NCBI GenBank assembly: GCA_002304845.1
Contig: DBPM01000048.1
Coordinates: forward strand, 5,310-13,011
DNA: 7,702 nt
Direction of reading: 5' to 3'
Origin: Candidatus Shapirobacteria bacterium UBA1420
Lineage (GTDB): Bacteria > Patescibacteriota > Microgenomatia > UBA12405
The notes under the pieces are model-generated. The model ran no database searches. It was not told the origin of the DNA and was given only the letters and a program-made list of their open reading frames with translations. Position 1 is the first letter of the stretch. The number at the start of each line of letters is the position of its first letter. Shown here piece by piece: positions 1 through 5,285 of the stretch. The translations under genes and the position numbers were made by a program.

Positions 1-1128
1 GACTATCTCAAAGAATATGGTGGTGCCGAAGCGGTTTTTGAAACCTTAACCGACCTTTATCCTAAAGCTGACATTTTCACTTCCCTTTATGCTCCATCTT
101 ATTTCGGTCCTCACCGAAATCGTTTGCAAAAAAAATGGGATCATCGGGTTCATCAATCTTTTTTTAAATACATCCCCTTTGCTCACAAAATCATCAGCCC
201 TCTCCGTCTTTTATCCCCACTGGCTTTTAAGTTCTTTGATTTTTCCGATTATGATCTGATTATCAGTTCCGCCACTGGAGCTTATTTCCCTAATGCCGTC
301 AACAAAAAATCCGCCAAACTTATTTGCTACTGCCATACTCCACCTCGCTATCTTTATGGTCTTCCTACCGCTCGTAATTTTCAAAAATATCCTCTCTTAA
401 AATTTTTAGCCAACATTGTCAATCATTTTTTGCGCCTGGCTGATTTTAAATTTTCCCAAAACGTCGATCAATATATCGCTAATTCTCAAACCACCGCCGC
501 TCGTATTAAAAAATTTTACCGCCGTCCTGCTGTTATCATCAATCCTCCCATCGAAGTCCCCAAATTATCTGCTGATAAATTCAAAAAAAGCCCCCTTTCT
601 TCAAAGGGGGTGGTCCGTAGGATCGGGGGATTTTATCTCACCGGTGGTCGTTTAGCCCGAGCCAAACGCTATGATATTGCTATTTTAGCCTGTAAAAAAC
701 TTAATTTGCCTCTTAAAATTTTTGGCCGTGATTTTGCCGGGTTTGAAACAGAATTAAGAAAATTAGCTGGCCCTAAGACTGAATTTTTAGGCGAAGTTAC
801 TCAATCTCAAAAAGAAACTCTTTTTAAGAATGCTAAAGCCTATCTTTTTTGTTCCGATAATGAAGATTTTGGTATGGTCTCCGTTGAAGCCCAGGCCTTA
901 GGTTGTCCTGTTATTGGCTACAACAGTGGTGGTATCAAAGAAACTGTTGTCCATGGTAAAACCGGCTTTCTTTTTGATAAATTAACTCCTGATTCTTGTG
1001 CTACCGCCATTCAAAAACTTAATCAAAATAATCTCAATCCACAAGATTGTCATCGAAACGCTCTTAAATTCTCTCGACCAGTATTTATTAAAAAAATTCG
1101 TAACCTAGTTACTCGCTTTAGTCGATAA
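1..1128 (+). CDS. GT4-family glycosyltransferase, 5'-partial (WbaZ-like)
   Basis: Transfers a sugar from a nucleotide-activated donor during cell-surface polysaccharide or glycolipid assembly; donor and acceptor cannot be read from sequence. The frame is open from base 1 and begins DYLKEYGGAE, the usual family N-terminus, so only about eight residues lie upstream of the window; the TTG at 124 is not the start. Numbering from base 1, I see the GGAE nucleotide-binding loop (7-10), the family motif CYCHTPPRY (109-117), the hinge INPPIEV, the second Rossmann domain starting at YLTGGRLARAKR (212-223, K222 conserved), the EX7E motif E288/E296, and GGIKETV (310-316). This order fits GT-B fold GT4 enzymes (Glycos_transf_1). 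Residues about 196-211 are encoded by a palindromic element and have no counterpart in relatives as I remember them. The 3' end overlaps trxB convergently by 24 bases. Family is certain, role is inferred. Confidence 0.9.
   Translation, partial: DYLKEYGGAEAVFETLTDLYPKADIFTSLYAPSYFGPHRNRLQKKWDHRVHQSFFKYIPFAHKIISPLRLLSPLAFKFFDFSDYDLIISSATGAYFPNAVNKKSAKLICYCHTPPRYLYGLPTARNFQKYPLLKFLANIVNHFLRLADFKFSQNVDQYIANSQTTAARIKKFYRRPAVIINPPIEVPKLSADKFKKSPLSSKGVVRRIGGFYLTGGRLARAKRYDIAILACKKLNLPLKIFGRDFAGFETELRKLAGPKTEFLGEVTQSQKETLFKNAKAYLFCSDNEDFGMVSVEAQALGCPVIGYNSGGIKETVVHGKTGFLFDKLTPDSCATAIQKLNQNNLNPQDCHRNALKFSRPVFIKKIRNLVTRFSR
586..634. repeat. 49-base palindromic element inserted in frame in the glycosyltransferase gene
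   Basis: The ends form imperfect inverted repeats: AAAAGCCCCC (586-595) and GGGGGATTTT (625-634), complementary at 9 of 10 positions. Inside are two hairpins: CCCCCTTT (591-598) with AAAGGGGG (603-610) around a CTTC loop, and GGTCC (612-616) with GGATC (620-624, one G-U pair) around GTA. The GC-rich runs contrast with the AT-rich surroundings. It has no stop in the reading frame and encodes roughly SPLSSKGVVRRIGG. Removing 48 bases (586-633) would join K to YLTGGRL and restore a normal-length linker. The architecture resembles dispersed palindromic repeats (REP/MITE-like); no second copy occurs in this window. Confidence 0.6.
1090..1112 (-). terminator. weak candidate terminator for trxB
   Basis: Read on the minus strand, GTAAC-TAG-GTTAC forms a 5-bp stem whose three-base loop is the trxB stop codon (1105-1107), followed by GAA and seven T residues (1096-1090). 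The stem is short and AT-rich, so efficiency would be low. It lies inside the 3' end of the convergent glycosyltransferase gene. The hairpin plus T-tract arrangement is visible; function is a guess. Confidence 0.3.
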
Positions 1129-2067
1129 CCATCTCTGGCCGTCAATCGAAGCCTGTGCCCCTGCTCCTGCTGCCACAATTGCCTGTCGATACCATTCATC
1201 CATACAATCTCCGGCTGCAAATATACCCGGTGTTGAAGTCATGCTGTTATACAATTTATCCTGACCAGTGATTATATAACCATTTTCAGTCAGATCGACC
1301 ATGTCCTTGATAAAATCAGTTGCCGGTACTCGACCTATAGCTACAAACAACCCGTCTACCGGCAAAATCCCTTCTTTTCCATTTTGATTGTTTCTAATTT
1401 TTATATTATGTAATTGGGAATTGTTGGAATTTATTTCCACCACTTCACTATTCCAAATTTTTTCAATTTTTTTATCATCTAGTACTTTTTTCGCCTCAGC
1501 CGGCAGTGCCCTCAACTGATCTCGGCGGTGAATCAAGTAAACTTTTTTAGCGATTTTAGATAAAAATGCCGCATCCTCACAGGCTACAGTACCCCCACCA
1601 ACCACTGCTACCACTTTATCTTTAAAAAACATGCCATCGCAGGTGGCACACCCAGAAATTCCTCGACCAATTAATTCTTGCTCATTTTCCAACCCCAACC
1701 ACCTGACCCTAGCGCCGGTGGCTACAATTACAGATTTAGCCAGAATTTTTTTACCCGACTCCAACTCTATTTGGAAATTGCCTGCCGATGAGGTAGCTTT
1801 TTTGGTTATTGTTTTTACTGTATCTATCCAAATCTCCACTCCCAAATTCCTGACTTGTGCCTGCATGTCCACCATCAACTTCATTCCACCGGTTCCTTTA
1901 GGAAAACCTGGCCAATTATCAACTACGGTAGTGATTGTTAGCTGTCCCCCGGGAGCATCACCGGCTATCACCACCGTTTTTAAATCAGCTCGGACGTTAT
2001 AAATCGCAGCAGTTAATCCTGCTGGCCCTGAACCAATGACCACAGAGTCATAAATATTTTCTTCCAT
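1105..2067 (-). CDS. trxB: thioredoxin reductase (NADPH)
   Basis: Cytoplasmic flavoprotein that passes electrons from NADPH through FAD and a redox-active disulfide to thioredoxin. The 320-residue length is normal. In order: FAD-binding GSGPAG (12-17), PGGQL (39-43), ATGA (116-119), the active-site pair CATC (C140, C143) followed by DG, the NADPH-domain glycine motif GGG (157-159), HRR (180-182, which contacts the NADPH 2'-phosphate in characterised enzymes), and the second FAD motif GIFAAGD (281-287). The glycine motif continues TVACEDA instead of the common D/N-S/T-A-x-EEA, a mild deviation; HRR still argues for NADPH. No thioredoxin gene is in the window. The start is the ATG at 2067, with a -10-like box seven bases upstream and no Shine-Dalgarno. 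It overlaps the convergent glycosyltransferase by 24 bases and is divergent from the ABC-like gene. Identification is very secure. Confidence 0.97.
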   Translation of the reverse strand: MEENIYDSVVIGSGPAGLTAAIYNVRADLKTVVIAGDAPGGQLTITTVVDNWPGFPKGTGGMKLMVDMQAQVRNLGVEIWIDTVKTITKKATSSAGNFQIELESGKKILAKSVIVATGARVRWLGLENEQELIGRGISGCATCDGMFFKDKVVAVVGGGTVACEDAAFLSKIAKKVYLIHRRDQLRALPAEAKKVLDDKKIEKIWNSEVVEINSNNSQLHNIKIRNNQNGKEGILPVDGLFVAIGRVPATDFIKDMVDLTENGYIITGQDKLYNSMTSTPGIFAAGDCMDEWYRQAIVAAGAGAQASIDGQRWLSTKASN

Positions 2068-2074
2068 AACTTTT

Positions 2075-2080
2075 ATTTTA
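2075..2080 (-). promoter_or_regulatory. putative -10 box of trxB
   Basis: On the minus strand TAAAAT is followed by seven bases and then the trxB ATG. Transcription starting 7-8 bases downstream of the box would begin at or next to the ATG, giving a leaderless or nearly leaderless mRNA. No clear -35 box is visible. The motif is weak alone in AT-rich DNA; support comes from the same geometry at other genes here. Confidence 0.45.
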
Positions 2081-2087
2081 ACTCAAT

Positions 2088-2122
2088 TCTAGTCTCTAGT
2101 TTCTAGTTTCTGTTTTCTTTAT
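2088..2122. repeat. degenerate 7-base tandem repeats in a divergent promoter region
   Basis: Five consecutive heptamers read TCTAGTC, TCTAGTT, TCTAGTT, TCTGTTT, TCTTTAT; the first three are nearly identical and the last two degenerate. They fill the space between the trxB -10 candidate (2075-2080) and the TATAAT at 2124-2129, in the only sizeable intergenic gap (2068-2135). CTAG occurs three times at seven-base spacing. It could be a slippage-prone repeat or a repeated protein-binding site. Confidence 0.6.
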
Positions 2123-2123
2123 C

Positions 2124-2129
2124 TATAAT
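2124..2129 (+). promoter_or_regulatory. -10 box (TATAAT) of the ABC-like membrane gene
   Basis: A perfect TATAAT is followed by six bases (GAATTC) and the ATG at 2136. The expected start point, about seven bases past the box, coincides with the A of the ATG, predicting a leaderless mRNA. No good TTGACA-like box lies 16-18 bases upstream; that position falls in the heptamer repeats. Confidence 0.65.
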
Positions 2130-2135
2130 GAATTC

Positions 2136-3056
2136 ATGCACTCTGCCACTCGCAAAGCCTTTAAATTTTTACTCAAAATTATCCATGATCGTTCAGCTCT
2201 CATTTTTTGGACATTTATTCGTTTTATTTCCGCTATTTTTCCTTTAATTACTATTTATCTTTATTCCAGAATTGTTAAATTACTGGAAATTCAAGCCTCT
2301 CTGTCCGTAATTCTAATTACTTTACTTTTAATTCTTTTATCTCGTTTGGTTGACAATTATCTTCGACTTTTATCTATTTCTCAATTGGAATATCTCATCA
2401 GTAATCTTAGTATGGACATTCATAACTTTTTTCTTTTAGATCATCAGTCTGCCACCAAAGCTGAACGCTCAGTTACCATTCAAGCTGTTCGTAATTTTTC
2501 TGACGCTGCTGCTACTACTCTCAATTTAATCAAGCAACCTGGCATTGACAGTCTAGTCTCACTTATTTTTATCCCTTTGATTTTATTTGTGATTGATTTC
2601 CCTGCCTTTGTCATCACTTTTGCCTATATTCTCAGCTATTACTTTATCGATTACTTTACTACTCAGCGCTATTCACACTTACGTGATATTCAAAACTCTA
2701 AAACTGAAGCTTATTACGCCAAAATGCAAGAGGATAATGATTTTGATCTGGAGCAAACTTCTTACAACCGTCATTTTCGGCGAATTACCAACTGGTCTTT
2801 CAAAGAATGGAATTTCTTGCAAGGTGCTTCCGTTCTTTTTTATTTCCTCATCTTAGTCTATCTAGTTTTTGCCGTTCTTCAGGGAGAAAAAGACATTTCT
2901 GATCTGGTTTTAGTCATGGGTTATGTTACCCAAACTCAGACCTACCTAAATGCTTTTTCCAATATCAAAGATAGTTTTACTGACATGAATATTGGCCTGC
3001 GACATCTGGCTGACAACAAAACCATTTCCACCATCGACCTTGATGATTTGACTTAA
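2136..3056 (+). CDS. stand-alone ABC exporter-type transmembrane domain protein (no ATPase domain)
   Basis: A 306-residue membrane protein whose layout matches the type I ABC exporter membrane domain (ABC_membrane). Membrane spans are near residues 21-44, 56-74, 137-154, 157-174 and 229-249, and a sixth amphipathic one near 253-275. A long charged cytoplasmic segment (about 175-225) lies between spans 4 and 5. The C-terminal part, GEKDISDLV then YVTQTQTYLNAFSNI, resembles the 'G.lt.Gdlvaf..y' stretch before the ATPase domain in exporters. The protein ends at DLDDLT, where the linker to the ATPase would begin; Walker A, signature and Walker B motifs are absent, and mutM starts 14 bases later, so no remnant ATPase follows. 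It may pair with an ATPase encoded elsewhere or may no longer transport. Substrate unknown. The ATG at 2136 is supported by the adjacent TATAAT. The domain call is a by-eye match, not a search result. Confidence 0.7.
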   Translation: MHSATRKAFKFLLKIIHDRSALIFWTFIRFISAIFPLITIYLYSRIVKLLEIQASLSVILITLLLILLSRLVDNYLRLLSISQLEYLISNLSMDIHNFFLLDHQSATKAERSVTIQAVRNFSDAAATTLNLIKQPGIDSLVSLIFIPLILFVIDFPAFVITFAYILSYYFIDYFTTQRYSHLRDIQNSKTEAYYAKMQEDNDFDLEQTSYNRHFRRITNWSFKEWNFLQGASVLFYFLILVYLVFAVLQGEKDISDLVLVMGYVTQTQTYLNAFSNIKDSFTDMNIGLRHLADNKTISTIDLDDLT

Positions 3057-3058
3057 GT

Positions 3059-3064
3059 TATAAT
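3059..3064 (+). promoter_or_regulatory. -10 box (TATAAT) of mutM
   Basis: A perfect TATAAT lies two bases after the stop of the upstream gene (3054-3056), with six bases (TTCTCC) before the mutM ATG at 3071. The geometry is identical to the boxes before the ABC-like gene and mscL and predicts transcription starting at the ATG. No convincing -35 box is present. Confidence 0.65.
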
Positions 3065-3070
3065 TTCTCC

Positions 3071-3919
3071 ATGCCTGAACTCCCTGAAGTTGAGGTGGTT
3101 AAACTCTTTTTAGAAAACCATCTCATAGGAAAAACTATCCAAAAAATCGATATTCTTACCTCCAAATCTTTTATCGGAGACTCAGAGCTTGTTCAAGGTC
3201 AAAAAATCACTAAATTCACTCGCCAGGGTAAACAGCTGTCCGTCCACCTCTCCAATCAACTCGTTCTTTTAATTCACCTCAAAATGACCGGACAACTTAT
3301 TTACCAGGGGATTTCTCTTGGCCATCCCACCAAAGAGGCATCTCTGCCTATGCCGGTTAAATCCACTCGATTAATTTTTACCTTCAACGACCGTTCTAAA
3401 CTTTACTTCAATGATCAACGTAAATTCGGCTGGATTCGTCTTTTTACTCAAACAGAGCTGATCGATTTTCAGTCCAATTTAGGTCCTGATATTTTTGACC
3501 CAAACTTTACTCCTAAATATCTTTTTTCTCAGCTCCAAAAATCACGTCGTCCTGTTAAAGTAGTTCTCTTAGATCAGCATTATTTTGCTGGTATTGGCAA
3601 TATTTATGCCAATGACGCTCTTTTTCTCGCCGGTATTCATCCTCAAACTCCCGCTAATACAATTTCTTTTTCCAAAGCTTCAAAACTCCATTCTGCTTTA
3701 CTATCCACCATGCGACAGTCAGTTTTAGCCGGTGGCTCTACCGCCAAGGACAATAAATATCTTCGCCCCGATGGTTCTCAAGGTGAAAACCAATTTTTCT
3801 TTCGCGTTTATGAGAGAAAAGGGGAGCCTTGTCTTCAGTGTCAAACTAAAATTAAATATCAAAAACTCGGTGGTCGGGGCACTTTCTATTGCCCCAAATG
3901 TCAAAAAATAAAGCTATAA
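3071..3919 (+). CDS. mutM: formamidopyrimidine-DNA glycosylase (Fpg/MutM)
   Basis: Bifunctional DNA glycosylase/AP lyase of base excision repair that removes 8-oxoguanine and formamidopyrimidines. Length (282 residues) is normal. The N-terminus MPELPEVE gives the catalytic proline (P2, N-terminal after Met removal) and E3; K54 in RQGKQL fits the conserved DNA-contacting lysine; M72 in HLKMTG and R117/F119 in QRKFG match the residues that fill the gap left by the flipped base; N177 lies in GIGNIYAND of the helix-two-turn-helix. The C-terminal zinc finger is complete: C254, C257, C274, C277, with R269 in GGRGTFYC. A loop around 83-99 (HPTKEA then LPMPVKST) is longer than in E. coli Fpg but resembles other Fpg proteins of small-genome bacteria as I recall them. 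All key residues are present, so it should be active. Its TAA stop lies inside the mscL -10 box. Confidence 0.97.
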   Translation: MPELPEVEVVKLFLENHLIGKTIQKIDILTSKSFIGDSELVQGQKITKFTRQGKQLSVHLSNQLVLLIHLKMTGQLIYQGISLGHPTKEASLPMPVKSTRLIFTFNDRSKLYFNDQRKFGWIRLFTQTELIDFQSNLGPDIFDPNFTPKYLFSQLQKSRRPVKVVLLDQHYFAGIGNIYANDALFLAGIHPQTPANTISFSKASKLHSALLSTMRQSVLAGGSTAKDNKYLRPDGSQGENQFFFRVYERKGEPCLQCQTKIKYQKLGGRGTFYCPKCQKIKL

Positions 3920-3920
3920 T
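3915..3920 (+). promoter_or_regulatory. -10 box (TATAAT) of mscL, overlapping the mutM stop codon
   Basis: TATAAT contains the mutM stop codon TAA (3917-3919) and is followed by six bases (CATTAC) and the mscL ATG at 3927. The spacing matches the other two TATAAT boxes exactly. The likely start point is the A of the ATG, so mscL and the two genes behind it could be transcribed as a leaderless operon independently of mutM. Confidence 0.65.
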
Positions 3921-3926
3921 CATTAC

Positions 3927-4241
3927 ATGCAAGATTTTCTAGATTTTATTAAAAAACAAGGTATTGTTGGTTTGGCCACCGGTTTTATTTTAGGTGGTGC
4001 CGTTTCCAAACTGGTCAGTGCCCTAGTTAGCGATATTATCAATCCTTTTTTGAGTGTGGTTGTCGGTTTAGCTGGTGGTTTTAAAGATGCTTTTTTTAAA
4101 ATTGGTCCCATTGAAATTCTTTACGGCCATTTTGTTTCCACTTTAATTGACTTTTTAGTTATTGCTCTGGTGGTTTATTTCCTAGTCCGCCTTCTCGGTC
4201 TCGATAAAAAAGACCAAAAAACCGCCTCTCGTGTCAAATAA
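3927..4241 (+). CDS. mscL: large-conductance mechanosensitive channel
   Basis: Homopentameric inner-membrane channel that opens under membrane tension to release solutes in hypo-osmotic shock. The 104-residue protein has the family layout: an amphipathic N-terminal helix (QDFLDFIKKQG), the first membrane helix from about 13 to 47 with the pore-lining pattern ATGFILGGAVSKLVSALVSD and INPFL, a short external loop (about 50-66, IGPIEILYGHF), and a second helix (about 69-90). E. coli MscL is 136 residues; here the external loop is reduced and the C-terminal cytoplasmic helical bundle is essentially missing, ending in a short basic tail. Pore helices look intact and the bundle is known to be dispensable for gating in E. 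coli, so a working channel is plausible. The start is fixed by the TATAAT six bases upstream and by homology. The next gene begins three bases after the stop, suggesting co-transcription. Confidence 0.93.
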   Translation: MQDFLDFIKKQGIVGLATGFILGGAVSKLVSALVSDIINPFLSVVVGLAGGFKDAFFKIGPIEILYGHFVSTLIDFLVIALVVYFLVRLLGLDKKDQKTASRVK

Positions 4242-4244
4242 GCC

Positions 4245-4742
4245 ATGTTTTTTTTGTTTCTATTTATCTTTTTTACTTCATATTTTCTGTTCTTCACTAC
4301 TGTTCAGGCCCAATGTCCTGTTTGTGTGGTCACTGTTGGTGGTGGCATGCTTTTGGCTCAAAAATTAGGTATTGATGATTTTCTGGCCTCTTTATGGCTT
4401 TCTGCCTTAACCACTTCTATTGCCTATTGGTTGGCTACCAAAGCCACTCTTAAATTTTTTCAAAATCCTTATTTTGTTTCCCTTCTTTTATATCTAACGG
4501 TACTAATTTATTTTAAAATTACCGATCAAATCGGCACTCCCAGCAATACTCTTTTAGGTATCGATAAACTTGTTTTTGGCACCACCGTCGGTCTCTTAAC
4601 TATGTTTTTTGCCAATTGGTTTTATCCCTACATTAAGGCTAAAAATGGTAACAAAACTCCTTTTCCTTATGCCAAGGTAGCCATTCCCTTGGTTTCACTT
4701 TTACTGGTTACTTCGTTTTTTAAACTGACTTTTAAACTATGA
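4245..4742 (+). CDS. CPVC-motif polytopic membrane protein, function unknown
   Basis: I do not recognise a characterised family. The 165-residue protein starts with a very hydrophobic stretch (2-20) ending TTVQA, like a signal peptide with possible cleavage after VQA (residue 22), immediately followed by QCPVC (C24, C27) and VTVGGGMLLAQKLGIDD (29-45). After cleavage the CxxC pair would sit at the extracytoplasmic N-terminus; uncleaved, it would lie at the outer membrane face. Further membrane spans are near 46-64, 76-91, 107-128 and 143-160. I recall similar CPxC-x-VxVGxGxxL...LGIDD membrane proteins from Patescibacteria, annotated as hypothetical; this is memory, not a search. CPxC is typical of thiol-disulfide or metal sites, so a redox or metal-relay role is possible but unproven. 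It starts three bases after mscL and its TGA overlaps the next ATG (ATGA), so translation of the two is probably coupled. Confidence 0.75.
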   Translation: MFFLFLFIFFTSYFLFFTTVQAQCPVCVVTVGGGMLLAQKLGIDDFLASLWLSALTTSIAYWLATKATLKFFQNPYFVSLLLYLTVLIYFKITDQIGTPSNTLLGIDKLVFGTTVGLLTMFFANWFYPYIKAKNGNKTPFPYAKVAIPLVSLLLVTSFFKLTFKL

Positions 4743-5284
4743 AAACAAATCAACATCTCTCCAGTCTTGATCTTAAAAATTTTATGGACAAGGTTAAAAC
4801 TGCCGAAGCCGGTCATAAATTGGATCTCAGCTCCGATGAAGATTTGTCTCTGGCCATTATGAATCTCATCAGTATCGAAGAACATTTGTTTTTTACCGGT
4901 AATAAAACCGGCAAAATTAAATACTTCAATATCCTCAACGAAGCTCGGGAAATGCGCAAAGAATTAATGAAATTAATCGTCAAAAACCCGGAAGGGGAGC
5001 TTTGGTGTACCAGTAAACATCTTTTGGCCGCTTCCATGCGACTTTTTGAAGTTGGTACCAAAGCCCAAACCAAAGGTGATCATAAATCGGCTCATAAATT
5101 TTTTGAAAAATCTTACCACCTTTACAATCTCTTCTGGGGCCTTAATTTGGGTTTAGTCAAAAACGTAGGGGTTTCGCTGGCCGAAACCCATACTAAAAAT
5201 ACTCCTATCACCTACAAAAAATCCGATTTTCTAGGTAAAGTCAGTGGTATTATCAGTAAAATTCTTGACTGTTGTCGCGAGTAA
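4739..5284 (+). CDS. soluble alpha-helical hypothetical protein, coupled to the CPVC membrane protein
   Basis: A 181-residue protein with no signal peptide or membrane span and no family I can name. It looks almost entirely helical. The best-marked core is residues 33-135: DEDLSLAIMNLISIEEHL, then EAREMRKELM, then GELWCTSKHLLAASMRLFEVGTK (86-108). Residues about 98-132 (A/G spacing, then AHKFFEKSYHLYNLFWG) resemble one TPR-like helical hairpin. Cysteines are C90 and the adjacent pair C178-C179 three residues from the end. Comparable proteins occur, as I recall, in Patescibacteria as conserved hypotheticals. Its ATG overlaps the stop of the membrane gene (ATGA at 4739-4742) and it lacks its own Shine-Dalgarno, so expression probably depends on the upstream gene; this suggests a cytoplasmic partner of the CPVC protein. 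The stop lies one base from the convergent regulator gene. Confidence 0.75.
   Translation: MKTNQHLSSLDLKNFMDKVKTAEAGHKLDLSSDEDLSLAIMNLISIEEHLFFTGNKTGKIKYFNILNEAREMRKELMKLIVKNPEGELWCTSKHLLAASMRLFEVGTKAQTKGDHKSAHKFFEKSYHLYNLFWGLNLGLVKNVGVSLAETHTKNTPITYKKSDFLGKVSGIISKILDCCRE
5169..5189. other. perfect 8-bp hairpin inside a coding region
   Basis: GGGTTTCG (5169-5176) and CGAAACCC (5182-5189) are exact inverted repeats around CTGGC. It lies in the coding region of the helical protein, about 95 bases before its stop, with no T-tract behind it, so it is not a typical terminator. It may be chance or an RNA structure within the message. Confidence 0.35.
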
Positions 5285-5285
5285 T

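Noticed and set aside
124..126. TTG as the start codon of the glycosyltransferase
   Set aside because: The same frame is open to base 1 and encodes the conserved family N-terminus with the GGAE loop, so the true start lies just outside the window.
1631..2002. 123-codon open frame on the + strand opposite trxB
   Set aside because: Antisense shadow of a gene with complete motifs; no promoter, no ribosome site and no recognisable protein.
3057..3070. Remnant ATPase domain after the ABC-like membrane protein
   Set aside because: Only 14 bases separate its stop from mutM, and mutM starts with intact catalytic residues.
4245..4742. CPVC membrane protein as a VKOR or DsbB homologue
   Set aside because: Position of the CxxC directly after a signal-like segment and the absence of the second loop cysteine pair do not fit either family.
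4740..4742. UGA read as an amino acid, as in some Patescibacteria
   Set aside because: TGA ends two genes (4740-4742 and 5952-5954) at sensible places and does not occur inside the other reading frames.
5169..5189. 8-bp hairpin as a terminator or second copy of the palindromic element
   Set aside because: No T-tract follows and its sequence is unrelated to the element at 586-634; it remains only a minor structure.
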